Shown here: piece after piece, positions 1-8,668 of the stretch | How positions within the stretch are numbered: the stretch's first letter is position 1 | Layout: each line of letters opens with the position of its first letter | Source of the DNA: CAWBOV01 sp963790525 | GTDB taxonomy: Bacteria > Actinomycetota > Actinomycetes > Mycobacteriales > Jatrophihabitantaceae | Direction: 5' to 3' | DNA length: 64,000 nt | Assembly: GCA_963790525.1 (NCBI GenBank) | Contig: CAWBOV010000002.1 | Location: 496,001-560,000 of the forward strand | Translations under genes and position numbers: made by a program | Notes under the pieces: model-generated | The model's input: only the letters and a program-made list of their open reading frames with translations | What the model was told of the DNA's origin: nothing | Database searches by the model: none

Positions 1-1182
1 CGGGTGGCCGACGTCGCGGCCCATCAACCCGAGCAGACGTCCGGGGCGCGGTGGGCGCGGTTCGTCGTCCGCGCCCGGATCCCGCTGCTGGTCGGTGGGG
101 TCGCGCTGCTCGCGGTCATCGCACTGCCCGCCACCAGGATCCAGTTCGGCCTCCCGAGCGGCGCGTCGAAACCGACCTCGGACACGTCCCGCAAGGCCTA
201 CGACCTCACCACCCAGCACTTCGGTGTCGGCTTCAACGGCCCCCTGCTCGTCCTGGCCGACGTCAGCAAGGCCGCCTCGCCGACCACCGCGCTGACCCAG
301 GTGGTCGGCAGCATCAAGGGTGAGGCCAACGTCGCCACCGTCGTCCCGGCCGCACCGCAGAACGGGATCTCGATCGTCCAGGTCATCCCCAAGACCGGCC
401 CGAACGACCCTGCGACGGCGACCCTGGTGCACACCCTGCGCGACGATCGCAGCGCCATCGAGGGCAGCACCGGGGTGACCTACCTGGTCGGTGGCACCAC
501 CGCGTCCAACATCGACGTGTCGGCGAAGCTGTCGAGCGCGCTGCCGATCTTCCTGGTGGTCGTCGTCGGGCTGGCGTTCATCCTGCTGACCTTCGCCTTC
601 CGCACCATCCTGGTCCCCATCAAGTCGATCATCGGGTTCCTGCTGTCGGTGTTCGCGGCGTTCGGCGCCCAGGTGGCGGTGTTCCAGTGGGGTTGGGGCA
701 AGCACATCTTCGGGATCACGCCGACCGAGACCGTCAGCTTCCTGCCGATCATCATGCTGGCGATCATCTTCGGGTTGTCCAGCGACTACGAGGTCTTCGT
801 GGTCTCACGGATCAAGGAGGACTTCACCAAGACGGGTGACGCCCGTGGCGCGGTCGTCCGGGGCACCGGCCAGTCCGCGCGCGTGGTGACGGCCGCCGCG
901 CTGATCATGTTCTCGATCTTCGTCGCGTTCATGTTCACCTCGGATCCGACGATCAAGGCGATCGGCTTCAGCTTCGCGACCGGGGTGTTCCTCGATGCCT
1001 TCGTGGTGCGGTTGACCCTCGTGCCCGCGGTCATGTCGATCGTTGCCGGGCGGCTCTGGTACCACCCGCAGTGGTTCGCCAGGTACGTGCCGGACCCGGA
1101 CATCGAGGGCGAGCGCCTCGAGCACCGCATCGCCGACGGGTCGCTGGGGACCGCGCCCGTGGCCGAAACCGCCACCGTCTGA
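1..1182 (+). CDS. MMPL/RND-family transporter, C-terminal part (5' end outside window)
   Basis: The reading frame is open from the window edge, so only the last ~393 residues are seen; full MMPL proteins are usually 700 aa or more. An arginine-rich stretch is followed by a membrane segment (about residues 25-45), an extracytoplasmic loop of roughly 130 residues, then about five closely spaced hydrophobic segments (residues 175-350). FGLSSDYEVF, with its acidic residues inside a membrane segment, is the MMPL/SecDF-type proton-relay motif, and SRIKEDF follows it. This is the second half of an RND-fold exporter of lipids or drugs. GTG at position 4 lies in frame but need not be a start. The gene converges on the next one, with a strong hairpin between them. 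Substrate cannot be told. Confidence 0.88.
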   Translation, partial: RVADVAAHQPEQTSGARWARFVVRARIPLLVGGVALLAVIALPATRIQFGLPSGASKPTSDTSRKAYDLTTQHFGVGFNGPLLVLADVSKAASPTTALTQVVGSIKGEANVATVVPAAPQNGISIVQVIPKTGPNDPATATLVHTLRDDRSAIEGSTGVTYLVGGTTASNIDVSAKLSSALPIFLVVVVGLAFILLTFAFRTILVPIKSIIGFLLSVFAAFGAQVAVFQWGWGKHIFGITPTETVSFLPIIMLAIIFGLSSDYEVFVVSRIKEDFTKTGDARGAVVRGTGQSARVVTAAALIMFSIFVAFMFTSDPTIKAIGFSFATGVFLDAFVVRLTLVPAVMSIVAGRLWYHPQWFARYVPDPDIEGERLEHRIADGSLGTAPVAETATV

Positions 1183-1212
1183 TCTCCCGCCCGGGTGGCC
1201 GGCCTGACGAGA

Positions 1213-1247
1213 GCACGATCCACCCCCGTCACGGGGGTGGATCGTGC
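1213..1247. terminator. Hairpin terminator between convergent genes
   Basis: A perfect 16-bp inverted repeat (gcacgatccacccccg and its complement) with a 3-nt loop lies between the stop codons of two convergent genes. There is no clear T-tract on either side, as is common in high-GC actinobacteria. It probably acts in both directions. Confidence 0.8.
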
Positions 1248-1259
1248 ACTCGATGCGAT

Positions 1260-2474
1260 TCAGTGGGGCAGGCGGGCGAGCAGGTTCAGCACCCGCGTGG
1301 TCTGCGTGGGGCTGAAGTTGTCGTCGCTGATCAGGCTGACCCCGGCCACCCCGCCGATGACCGGCGTGGTGATCGCCATGCCCTCGTAGTTGTCCATGAG
1401 CGGGTTCGTCTGGGTCTCCTTGGCGGGGGCGCCCAGGGACGGGCAGGCGGTCACATCGGCGACCAGCGTCTTGCGCACCACGTCGGCTGCCGGAGCGGCG
1501 GACAGGTTCGCCACGCCGGTGACGTCACGGGCGCGGGACAGGCCGGTGACCGCGTACAGGGTCACGGCGTTGCCGGTCGTGACCGAGAACGAGGCCTCCT
1601 CCACCAGGAACGCGTTCTCGCCGTAGGCGGCCACCTCGGGAACGCGCTGCCCGGCGTCGACCCGGTACCCGATCTCCTTGGTCAGGTGCCAGCGCCCGTA
1701 CCGGTCGGCGTCGTAGACGAGGAAGCGACGGTAGGTCCCTTCGCTGCCGTCGGCGGGCAGGTCGCCGGACAGGGTGCCCTCCATGGCGGCGATGATCCGG
1801 TGTCCCGACGGCGTGATCGTCAGCCCCTCGAGGGTCGCGTTGGACGTCGCCTCACCGGCCGGTGTCGTCCCGGTGACGGCGAAGCGGGCCGGGACGGGCA
1901 GGGAGGCCCGCTCCACCCCGTCGCGGCCGAAGATCCGGATCGACGGCTCGGTCTCGGAGCTGACCAGGTAGTCGCCGTCCGGCAGCACGGCGAGTCCCTC
2001 GTTGTCGGCGGTGGTGCCGTCGTAGGGGGTCCCGTCGGCGCGCCGGAGGACGAGCGGATCCCGCGTGACGGTCGGGTGGGCGAGGTCGCGGAAGAACCAG
2101 ATCCGGGACGGATCCGTGGCGTGGTTGTCCACCGCGGACACCCAGGCGTGGGCGCGCCGGTCGTAGGCCAGCGAGGACAGGCCGCCGAGCTCCGCGCCGT
2201 CGTGGACGAGCTTGTCCAGCGCGTCGCTGAAGCCCAGCGCCAGCGCGTCCGGCGGGCAGCTGCGGGAGGCCGTGGGCACGGGGATGTGGGTGGCCGGCGC
2301 GGTGGAGGGACGGGCCGACGCCGCGGGTGCGAGCGCGAGACCCAGGGCGGCGACGACGACACCGGCACCGAGCAGGCGGGGCGCGAGCGAGCGCGGGGTG
2401 AACGTGCGTGGGGTGAACGTGCGTGGGGTGAACGGGCTCGGGGTGAGCGTGCGAGGGGAGGCGACGATCCTCAT
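1260..2474 (-). CDS. Secreted esterase-like/phytase-like beta-propeller protein
   Basis: A 404-aa product, taking the ATG at 2474. The N-terminus has an arginine- and threonine-rich stretch with FTPRT repeats, then a hydrophobic core (LLGAGVVVAALGLALAP) and an A-S-A cleavage-like site, so it looks exported. The mature part (GGLSSLAYD near the start, DNEGLAVLPDGDYLVSSE, ATLEGLTITPSG, DNYEGMAI near the end) matches the esterase-like activity of phytase family (PF13449-type), a beta-propeller of uncertain substrate. The N-terminal FTPRT repeats come from a 15-bp tandem repeat at about 2396-2456. A longer frame reaches 2546, but the shorter start places the hydrophobic signal normally. Activity is not established for the family. 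Confidence 0.8.
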   Translation of the reverse strand: MRIVASPRTLTPSPFTPRTFTPRTFTPRSLAPRLLGAGVVVAALGLALAPAASARPSTAPATHIPVPTASRSCPPDALALGFSDALDKLVHDGAELGGLSSLAYDRRAHAWVSAVDNHATDPSRIWFFRDLAHPTVTRDPLVLRRADGTPYDGTTADNEGLAVLPDGDYLVSSETEPSIRIFGRDGVERASLPVPARFAVTGTTPAGEATSNATLEGLTITPSGHRIIAAMEGTLSGDLPADGSEGTYRRFLVYDADRYGRWHLTKEIGYRVDAGQRVPEVAAYGENAFLVEEASFSVTTGNAVTLYAVTGLSRARDVTGVANLSAAPAADVVRKTLVADVTACPSLGAPAKETQTNPLMDNYEGMAITTPVIGGVAGVSLISDDNFSPTQTTRVLNLLARLPH

Positions 2475-2670
2475 GCGAGCGGCCTTCCGGTTTGGGGGAA
2501 CCTGGCAGCTCCTTCCTATCGCAGCGCGGCGCCGCGCGACAGGCACGCCGGAATCGTTCGGGAATTCTTTACGCCAGCGTCATCGGTCGGTGGCATGCTG
2601 GGAGATTCCCGTTCGGCTCGACATCCGCCCGTGCGACATCCGTCCGCTCGACACCCAGGGAGTGAGTGAC

Positions 2671-3507
2671 ATGGCTACCGTTCGCGCCGCATTGGTCCAG
2701 ACGGACTGGACCGGCGACAAGGAATCGATGATCGACGCGCACATCCAGTACCTGCGGGAGGCCGCCGAGGCGGGAGCCCAGGTCATCTGCTTCCAGGAAC
2801 TGTTCTACGGCCCGTTCTTCGCCCAGGTGCAGGACCGGGTCTGGTACGACTGGGCGGAGTCGATCCCGGGCCCGACGACGGACCTGTTCTGCAAGCACGC
2901 CGCCGAGCACAACATGGTGATCATCCTGCCCATCTACGAGCAGGACGGTCCCGGCTACCTGTACAACACCGCGGTGGTCATCGACGCGGACGGCACGATC
3001 CTCGGCAAGTACCGCAAGCACCACATCCCCAATCTGCATGGGTTCTGGGAGAAGTTCTACTTCCGCCCGGGCAACACCGGGTTCCCCGTCTTCGACACGG
3101 CCGTGGGCAAGATCGGCGTCTACATCTGCTACGACCGGCACTTCCCCGAGGGCTGGCGGGCGCTGGGCCTCAACGGCGCGCAGATCGTGTTCAACCCGTC
3201 GGCCACCTCGCGCGGGCTGTCCTCGCACCTGTGGAAGCTCGAGCAGCCGGCCGCGGCGGTCGCCAACCAGTACTACGTGGCGGCGATCAACCGGGTGGGC
3301 ATCGAGCCGCTGGGCGACGACGACTTCTACGGCACCAGCTACTTCGTCGGCCCGGACGGGCAGTTCGTGGGCGAGGTGGCCGACGCCTACAAGCCGGAGC
3401 TGCTCGTCCGCGACCTCGACCTCGACGCCGTCACCACGGTCCGCAACACCTGGGCCTTCTACCGGGACCGGCGACCCGAGGCCTACGGCGATCTGATCCG
3501 GCCGTAG
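2671..3507 (+). CDS. Carbon-nitrogen hydrolase (beta-ureidopropionase / N-carbamoyl amidase)
   Basis: A 278-aa nitrilase-superfamily enzyme with the complete Glu-Lys-Cys triad: Glu in CFQELFYGPF, Lys in KYRKHHIP, Cys in YICYDRHFPE. The family hydrolyses N-carbamoyl amines such as N-carbamoyl-beta-alanine or N-carbamoylputrescine to the amine, CO2 and ammonia. The dihydropyrimidinase gene begins 11 bp downstream, which favours the N-carbamoyl-beta-alanine (reductive pyrimidine) role over polyamine metabolism. The ATG at 2671 fits the usual family N-terminus (ATVRAALVQ). It is the first gene of a likely three-gene operon. Exact substrate is inferred from context. Confidence 0.9.
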   Translation: MATVRAALVQTDWTGDKESMIDAHIQYLREAAEAGAQVICFQELFYGPFFAQVQDRVWYDWAESIPGPTTDLFCKHAAEHNMVIILPIYEQDGPGYLYNTAVVIDADGTILGKYRKHHIPNLHGFWEKFYFRPGNTGFPVFDTAVGKIGVYICYDRHFPEGWRALGLNGAQIVFNPSATSRGLSSHLWKLEQPAAAVANQYYVAAINRVGIEPLGDDDFYGTSYFVGPDGQFVGEVADAYKPELLVRDLDLDAVTTVRNTWAFYRDRRPEAYGDLIRP

Positions 3508-3518
3508 GGCCGCCGACG

Positions 3519-4934
3519 ATGATCACTCTGATCACCAACGGCACCGTCGTGAGCGCCACCGGGGCGTCGGCCGCGGACGTCCTCATCGACGGCGAGACCA
3601 TCGCCGCCCTGCTGGCACCCGGGTCGGCCACTCTCGGCGTCGACGTGGCGGCGCGGGCGGACCGCGTCATCGACGCGCGCGGAAAGTACGTCATCCCGGG
3701 AGGCGTCGACGGCCACACCCACATGGAGATGCCCTTCGGCGGGACGTCCGCGTCGGACACCTTCGAGACCGGCACCCGTGCGGCGGCCTGGGGTGGGACG
3801 ACGACGATCGTCGACTTCGTCGTGCAGCGCCAGGGGGAACGGGTGCAGGACTGCCTGGCGAACTGGCACGTGCGTGCCGGCGGGAACTGCGCGATCGACT
3901 ACGGCTTCCATCAGATCATCGGCGGAGTGGACGACGAGTCCCTCAAGGCGATGGACGAGCTCGTCGACGAGGGCATCACCAGCTTCAAGCTGTTCATGGC
4001 CTACCCGGGCGTCTTCTACTCCGACGACGGCCAGATCCTGCGGGCCATGCAGACCACCGCCAACAACGGTGCCCTCCTGATGATGCACGCCGAGAACGGC
4101 ACCGCGATCGACGTCCTGGTGTCCCAGGCCCTGGCCCGCGGCGAGACCGCCCCGCTCTACCACGGTCTGACCCGTCCCTGGGAGACCGAGGAGGAGGCCA
4201 CCCATCGCGCGATCATGCTGGCGCGCATCACCGGGTCGCCGCTCTACATCGTGCACATGTCGGCCAAGCAGGCCGTCGCCACCCTGGCCGCCGCGCGCGG
4301 TGAGGGCTTCAACGTCTTCGGCGAGACGTGCCCGCAGTACCTCTACCTGTCGCTGGAGGAGCAGCTCGGCGCACCGGGGTTCGAGGGCGCGAAATGGGTC
4401 TGCTCGACCCCGCTGCGCTCGCGAGCCGAGGGTCACCAGGACGAGCTGTGGCGCTACCTGCGCACCAACGACCTGTCCGTGATCGGCACCGACCACTGCC
4501 CGTTCTGCATGAAGGAGCAGAAGGAGCTGGGTGTCGGCGACTTCTCCAAGATCCCCAACGGGATCGGCAGCGTCGAGCACCGCATGGACCTGCTCTATCA
4601 GGGCGTCGTCGACGGGAAGATCTCGCTGAGCCGGTGGGTGGAGCTGTGCTCGACGACCCCGGCGCGGATGTTCGGGATGTACCCGCGCAAGGGCGTGATC
4701 GCCCCCGGCGCGGATGCCGACGTCGTCGTCTACGACCCGGCGGCCACGACCTCGATCTCCGTCGAGACGCACCACATGAACATGGACTACTCGGCCTGGG
4801 AGGGATTCGAGATCGCCGGCGCCGTGGACACCGTGCTGTCCCGGGGGACGGTCGTGATCGAGGGCAAGCAGTACCTCGGGACGAAGGGTCACGGCCGGTT
4901 CATCAAGAGGGGACTGTCGCAGTACCTGATCTGA
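3519..4934 (+). CDS. hydA: Dihydropyrimidinase / D-hydantoinase
   Basis: A 471-aa cyclic amidohydrolase that opens 5,6-dihydropyrimidine or hydantoin rings to N-carbamoyl amino acids. It has the metal ligands of the amidohydrolase fold: HTHMEMP near residue 65, the carboxylated Lys in FKLFMAYPG, His in HAENG, His in IVHMSAKQ, and the catalytic Asp in GTDHCPF. CPQYLYL is a dihydropyrimidinase signature. Length is normal. The ATG lies 11 bp after the upstream amidohydrolase stop. With that enzyme, dihydrouracil would be converted to beta-alanine, CO2 and ammonia. No dihydropyrimidine dehydrogenase is visible in this window. Confidence 0.93.
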   Translation: MITLITNGTVVSATGASAADVLIDGETIAALLAPGSATLGVDVAARADRVIDARGKYVIPGGVDGHTHMEMPFGGTSASDTFETGTRAAAWGGTTTIVDFVVQRQGERVQDCLANWHVRAGGNCAIDYGFHQIIGGVDDESLKAMDELVDEGITSFKLFMAYPGVFYSDDGQILRAMQTTANNGALLMMHAENGTAIDVLVSQALARGETAPLYHGLTRPWETEEEATHRAIMLARITGSPLYIVHMSAKQAVATLAAARGEGFNVFGETCPQYLYLSLEEQLGAPGFEGAKWVCSTPLRSRAEGHQDELWRYLRTNDLSVIGTDHCPFCMKEQKELGVGDFSKIPNGIGSVEHRMDLLYQGVVDGKISLSRWVELCSTTPARMFGMYPRKGVIAPGADADVVVYDPAATTSISVETHHMNMDYSAWEGFEIAGAVDTVLSRGTVVIEGKQYLGTKGHGRFIKRGLSQYLI

Positions 4935-4965
4935 CGTTTCCCCCCGACAGCAAAGGACTCATTCC

Positions 4966-5985
4966 GTGGATTTCGGCGTCGTACTGCAGTGCACCCCGCC
5001 CTCGTGGAAGGTCGTCGACCTGGCCAAGAAGGCCGAGCTCGGGGGCTTCAAGTACGTGTGGACCTTCGACTCCCACCTGCTGTGGCAGGAGCCCTACGTC
5101 ATCTACAGCCAGATCCTGTCCGAGACGCACCGGGTGAAGGTCGGCCCGATGGTCACCAACCCCGCCACGCGGGACTGGACGGTGACGGCGTCGGTCTACG
5201 CCACGCTGAACGAGATGTTCGGCAACCGCACGATCTGCGGCATAGGCCGGGGCGACTCGGCCGTACGGGTCATCAACGGCAAGCCGGTCACGCTCGCCGA
5301 CCTGCGCGGGGCCGTCAAGGTGATCCAGGACCTCGCCAACGGCCGCGAGACGGAGTACCGCGGCAGCACGCTGCGCTTCCCGTGGAGCCCCGACAGCCGG
5401 CTGGACGTCTACGTCGCCGCCTACGGCCCGAAGGCGCTGGCCCTCACCGGCGAGGTCGGCGACGGGTTCATCCTGCAGCTGGCCGATCCTGCGATCGTCG
5501 AGTGGAGCATCGCGGCGGTGCGCGACGCCGCCGCGGCGGCCGGACGGGACCCGGCGTCGATCAAGATCTGCGTCGCCGCCCCCGCCTATGTCGGCGACGA
5601 TCTGGCCCACCAGCTCGACCAGTGCCGCTGGTTCGGCGGGATGGTCGGCAATCACGTCGCCGACATCGTCGCGCGCTACGGCAGCGCGGGCGGCGCGGTG
5701 CCCGAGGCGCTGACCGACTACATCAAGGGTCGCCAGGACTACGACTACAACGAGCACGGCCAGGCCGGGAACACCCATGCCGCCTTCGTCCCGGACGAGA
5801 TCGTGGACCGGTTCTGCCTGCTCGGCCCGGTCGAACGGCACATCGAGAAGCTGCAGGCGCTCAAGGACCTCGGCGTCGACCAGTTCGCGCTGTACCTGCA
5901 GCACGACGACAAGGACGCCACCCTCGCCGCCTACGCCGACCGGATCATCCCCGCGGTGACCGAACGGGCGCGCGCCAAGTCCTGA
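4966..5985 (+). CDS. LLM-class F420-dependent oxidoreductase (TIGR03842-like)
   Basis: A 339-aa luciferase-like TIM-barrel protein with a GTG start, 31 bp after the dihydropyrimidinase. Characteristic stretches are MDFGVVLQ at the start, WTFDSHLLWQEPY, TNPATRDWTVTAS, GIGRGDSAVR and YVAAYGPKALALTGEVGDG. From memory, the TIGR03842 family is related to methylenetetrahydromethanopterin reductase and often accompanies dihydropyrimidinase and N-carbamoyl amidase genes, exactly as here. F420 or FMN use is inferred from the family. A redox step in cyclic amide or pyrimidine use is plausible, but the reaction is unknown. Confidence 0.85.
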   Translation: MDFGVVLQCTPPSWKVVDLAKKAELGGFKYVWTFDSHLLWQEPYVIYSQILSETHRVKVGPMVTNPATRDWTVTASVYATLNEMFGNRTICGIGRGDSAVRVINGKPVTLADLRGAVKVIQDLANGRETEYRGSTLRFPWSPDSRLDVYVAAYGPKALALTGEVGDGFILQLADPAIVEWSIAAVRDAAAAAGRDPASIKICVAAPAYVGDDLAHQLDQCRWFGGMVGNHVADIVARYGSAGGAVPEALTDYIKGRQDYDYNEHGQAGNTHAAFVPDEIVDRFCLLGPVERHIEKLQALKDLGVDQFALYLQHDDKDATLAAYADRIIPAVTERARAKS

Positions 5986-6011
5986 CGGCTGCGGAGGTCG
6001 GCGGCGGCCGG

Positions 6012-6644
6012 CTACGGGACGGTGACGGTGAACGTGGCCGGCTGGTTCGGGTAGGCGTCGTCGGCCACGCCGACCAGCATGGTGCCCCCTGTGTCCGGCA
6101 CTACGACGCGCGCCCGGATGTACCCGCTTCCCTGGGGGTTCACGACGGGCAGCGACGTGATCGGCACGTACCGCGAGTCCTTGACCGCCGCCAGCGGCTT
6201 GTTGTCGATCGAGGCGTAGATGCTCCAGGCCTCCAGATCGAGCGGGAGCGTGCTGGCGTTGATCACGCGCAGGTCCAGCTCGATCGCCTTCGTCCCCTTG
6301 GCGAGCGCGTACCCCGAGGACGGCGTGTACGGCAGGACGTAGTCGAGGCTCACCCCGACCGCATCCGCCGCGTCGGACCAGGTGAGCACGGTCCGGCCGA
6401 CGGCGCCCAGGGTGGACTGCGCAGCCGCGATCTCCGGGGACGCCGCGGGTGCCGGCCAGGTCGGCTCTGCGGCCGGCCCGACGGTGGCTGACGCGGAGGG
6501 GTTCGCGGCCGACCCGCCGGACGCCGTGGCCGGTGCCGCCGCACCGCCCGGGATGGTGGACGTGCAGGACGCCAGCACGAGCGCCGCCCCGGCCAGCGCC
6601 GTCAGCGCCGCCGCCACGGGGCCGGGCCGGACACGGAGGGACAT
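6012..6644 (-). CDS. Putative lipoprotein with Ig-like (DUF4352-like) domain
   Basis: A 210-aa product. The signal peptide ends in the lipobox LASC at about residue 27, followed by an Ala/Ser/Pro-rich linker to residue ~75. The C-terminal ~130 residues (KGTKAIELDLRVINAS, then YIRARVVVPD, and FTVTVP at the end) are beta-rich and resemble DUF4352-type immunoglobulin-like domains of actinobacterial lipoproteins. It would be anchored on the outer face of the membrane. No enzyme motif is seen. It is divergent from the next lipoprotein gene with 61 bp between starts. Function unknown. Confidence 0.7.
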   Translation of the reverse strand: MSLRVRPGPVAAALTALAGAALVLASCTSTIPGGAAAPATASGGSAANPSASATVGPAAEPTWPAPAASPEIAAAQSTLGAVGRTVLTWSDAADAVGVSLDYVLPYTPSSGYALAKGTKAIELDLRVINASTLPLDLEAWSIYASIDNKPLAAVKDSRYVPITSLPVVNPQGSGYIRARVVVPDTGGTMLVGVADDAYPNQPATFTVTVP

Positions 6645-6705
6645 GCCTCCACGGTAGCGAGCCCGGCCTCGGGCCCGTTCCCGGCGACGGCGCGATACTG
6701 GGCAT

Positions 6706-7311
6706 GTGCGGTGGTCGTCGGCGGTGATCGTGGTGGTCGCGGCGCTCGCGGTGGCGGCGGCGTGTTCATCGGCTCCGTCACGGCCCGTGGTCCCGAGGTC
6801 CTCCGGGTCGTCGGCGACGCAGCCGGCATCGGAGGCATCGGAGGCATCGGTGGCACCTGCACCGCAGCCGCTGCCGCAGGCGGCCGGGCCGAGGACCTGT
6901 CCCGCGCCGCTGCGGACGGTCTTCGCGCGGGCCGCGGGGGCGCCGGTGCGGGCGAGCGCCGAGGCGTCGGCCGGACTGATCGTCTGCCGCTACGTCGCCC
7001 CTGCCGCTCGGGGCGGGCGATGCACCGCCGCGTCCGTGTCGATCTTCACCGGACCGCAGGCGTACCGGGACTTCAGCCGGTGGGTCGTCGAGACCACCCA
7101 GAACTCCTCGCTCGGGCCCGGACGGCCGGGGCTGGCGCCGGTCCAGATGGGCGGCATCGGTCTGGAGTCCGACTGGGTCCCGGCGACGCTCACCTACGAG
7201 GCGGCCACGCTCACCAGGTGGGTGGCGGTGATGCTGACGTGCCCGAGCTCGGGTGCCGCGGAACTCGGCCTCGCCCGCTCGCTGACCCGCCCGGCGATCT
7301 CCGCGACCTGA
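6706..7311 (+). CDS. Putative lipoprotein of unknown function
   Basis: A 201-aa product starting at GTG. A hydrophobic signal ends in the lipobox AAAC (residue ~20), followed by a Ser/Pro/Ala-rich linker with short EAS repeats, then a domain with spaced cysteines (RTCPAPL, IVCRYVAP, GGRCTAAS, LTCPSS). The layout recalls small actinobacterial lipoproteins such as the DUF3558 group, but I cannot assign a family firmly. The stop is only 4 bp from the end of the convergent MFS gene, so the two 3' ends almost touch. Confidence 0.6.
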   Translation: MRWSSAVIVVVAALAVAAACSSAPSRPVVPRSSGSSATQPASEASEASVAPAPQPLPQAAGPRTCPAPLRTVFARAAGAPVRASAEASAGLIVCRYVAPAARGGRCTAASVSIFTGPQAYRDFSRWVVETTQNSSLGPGRPGLAPVQMGGIGLESDWVPATLTYEAATLTRWVAVMLTCPSSGAAELGLARSLTRPAISAT

Positions 7312-7315
7312 CGGC

Positions 7316-8572
7316 TCAGGCGAGGACGGCCTGGTCGGCCGCGACGACGGGAGCGCGGTTGTTCAGCCGGCGCAGCACGAGCATCCCGAGGGCCGCGGCG
7401 AGGAAGCAGGCGGCGGCACCGAGCACCAGGCCCGCGCGGGCGCCGAACTGCTCGCTCACCCACCCGGCGATGGGACCGCCGATGGGGGTGGAGCCCAGGA
7501 AGGCGACCGACCACAGCGCCATCACCCGTCCGCGCATCGCCGGCTGGGTGCCGAGCTGGAGCGTGCTGTTGCCCTTGGAGAGGAACCCCACGCTCACCGC
7601 ACCGACGAGCGCCAGCGCGCCGAGTTCGAGGGGGAGGGTCGGCGCCATGGCCGCGGCCAGGATGACCACACCGAACACCGCCGCCGAGCGGACCAGCGAC
7701 AGGATCCCGGTGCGGCCCCGTGCGGCGACGTAGAGCCCGCCGACGACGGCACCGATCCCCATGGCGGCGGTCATGAATCCGTAGGCCTGCGACCCGCCGT
7801 GGAAACTCTGCTTGGCCACCAGCGGCAGCACGACCTGGAACTCGTAGGCCAGGCAGCCCACGAGGCCCATCATCAGCAGCGGCACGGCCAGGGTCGGGGT
7901 GCGGCGGACGTAGGCCAGACCCTCGCGCAGCTGCCCGCGCGCGCGGACGGTGGGGGTCGACGGGGACAGCGCGGAGACGTCCAGCCGGGCCAGTGACGTC
8001 ACCACGGCGACGAAGCTCAGCGCGTTGAGCAGGAAGCACACGCCGAGGCCGCCGGTGGCGATGATCACGCCGGCGACGGCGGGGCCGACGGCCCGGGCCG
8101 CGTTGACGAGCACGGAGTTGAGGCTGACGGCGTTGCGGAGGTCCTTCGGCCCCACCATCTCCAGCACGAACGCCTGCCGCGCCGGGTTCTCGAAGGTGTT
8201 GTTGAGGCCGAGGAGGAACGCCAGGACGTAGACCTCCCACAGCACGACGGTGTGGGTGATGGTCAGCAGGCCGAGGACGAGCGCCAGCACCCCCATCATC
8301 GCCTGCAGCCCCATCATCAGCTTGCGCTTGTCCATGCGGTCGGCGACGACGCCGCCGTACGGGCCGAGCAGCAGGATCGGCAGGGTCTGCAGCGCGACGG
8401 CGACGCCCAGTGCCGTGCCCGAGCCCGTCAGCTGCAGCACGAGCCACGACTGCGCCACGGTCTGCATCCAGGTGCCGATCAGCGAGATCGACTGGCCGCT
8501 GATGTAGCGGCGGTAGTTGCGGTTGTGCAGCGAGGAGAACGTCTGCTCGCGCAGGTCGGCGAAGGAGGTCAT
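7316..8572 (-). CDS. MFS transporter (EntS/MFS_3-type exporter)
   Basis: A 418-aa, 12-segment major facilitator, taking MTSFADL at 8572 as start (an in-frame ATG at 8611 would add 13 residues and overlap the promoter region). LRNRNYRR-like HNRNYRRYISGQSIS, the GTWMQTVAQSWLV segment and GPYGGVVADRMDKRK (loop 2-3 motif) match the MFS_3 group that includes the enterobactin exporter EntS. It probably exports a small molecule or drug. It is divergent from an aldo/keto reductase gene, with a candidate operator between. Confidence 0.87.
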   Translation of the reverse strand: MTSFADLREQTFSSLHNRNYRRYISGQSISLIGTWMQTVAQSWLVLQLTGSGTALGVAVALQTLPILLLGPYGGVVADRMDKRKLMMGLQAMMGVLALVLGLLTITHTVVLWEVYVLAFLLGLNNTFENPARQAFVLEMVGPKDLRNAVSLNSVLVNAARAVGPAVAGVIIATGGLGVCFLLNALSFVAVVTSLARLDVSALSPSTPTVRARGQLREGLAYVRRTPTLAVPLLMMGLVGCLAYEFQVVLPLVAKQSFHGGSQAYGFMTAAMGIGAVVGGLYVAARGRTGILSLVRSAAVFGVVILAAAMAPTLPLELGALALVGAVSVGFLSKGNSTLQLGTQPAMRGRVMALWSVAFLGSTPIGGPIAGWVSEQFGARAGLVLGAAACFLAAALGMLVLRRLNNRAPVVAADQAVLA

Positions 8573-8593
8573 CGGGACGGGTGCTCCAATTAG

Positions 8594-8607
8594 TTGCGTG
8601 CTGGCAA
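8594..8607. promoter_or_regulatory. Inverted repeat in the MFS/aldo-keto reductase divergent promoter
   Basis: ttgc-gtgctg-gcaa is a short inverted repeat within an AT-richer patch between the divergent genes; wider half-sites (tagttgc / gcaagca) also partly match. It would suit a MarR- or TetR-type regulator. No such regulator gene is adjacent, so the assignment is tentative. Confidence 0.3.
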
Positions 8608-8668
8608 GCATATACCCTGGTTGTTAGCCTGGGAAACGACAGGACGTGACAGCAGCGGAAGGACACTC

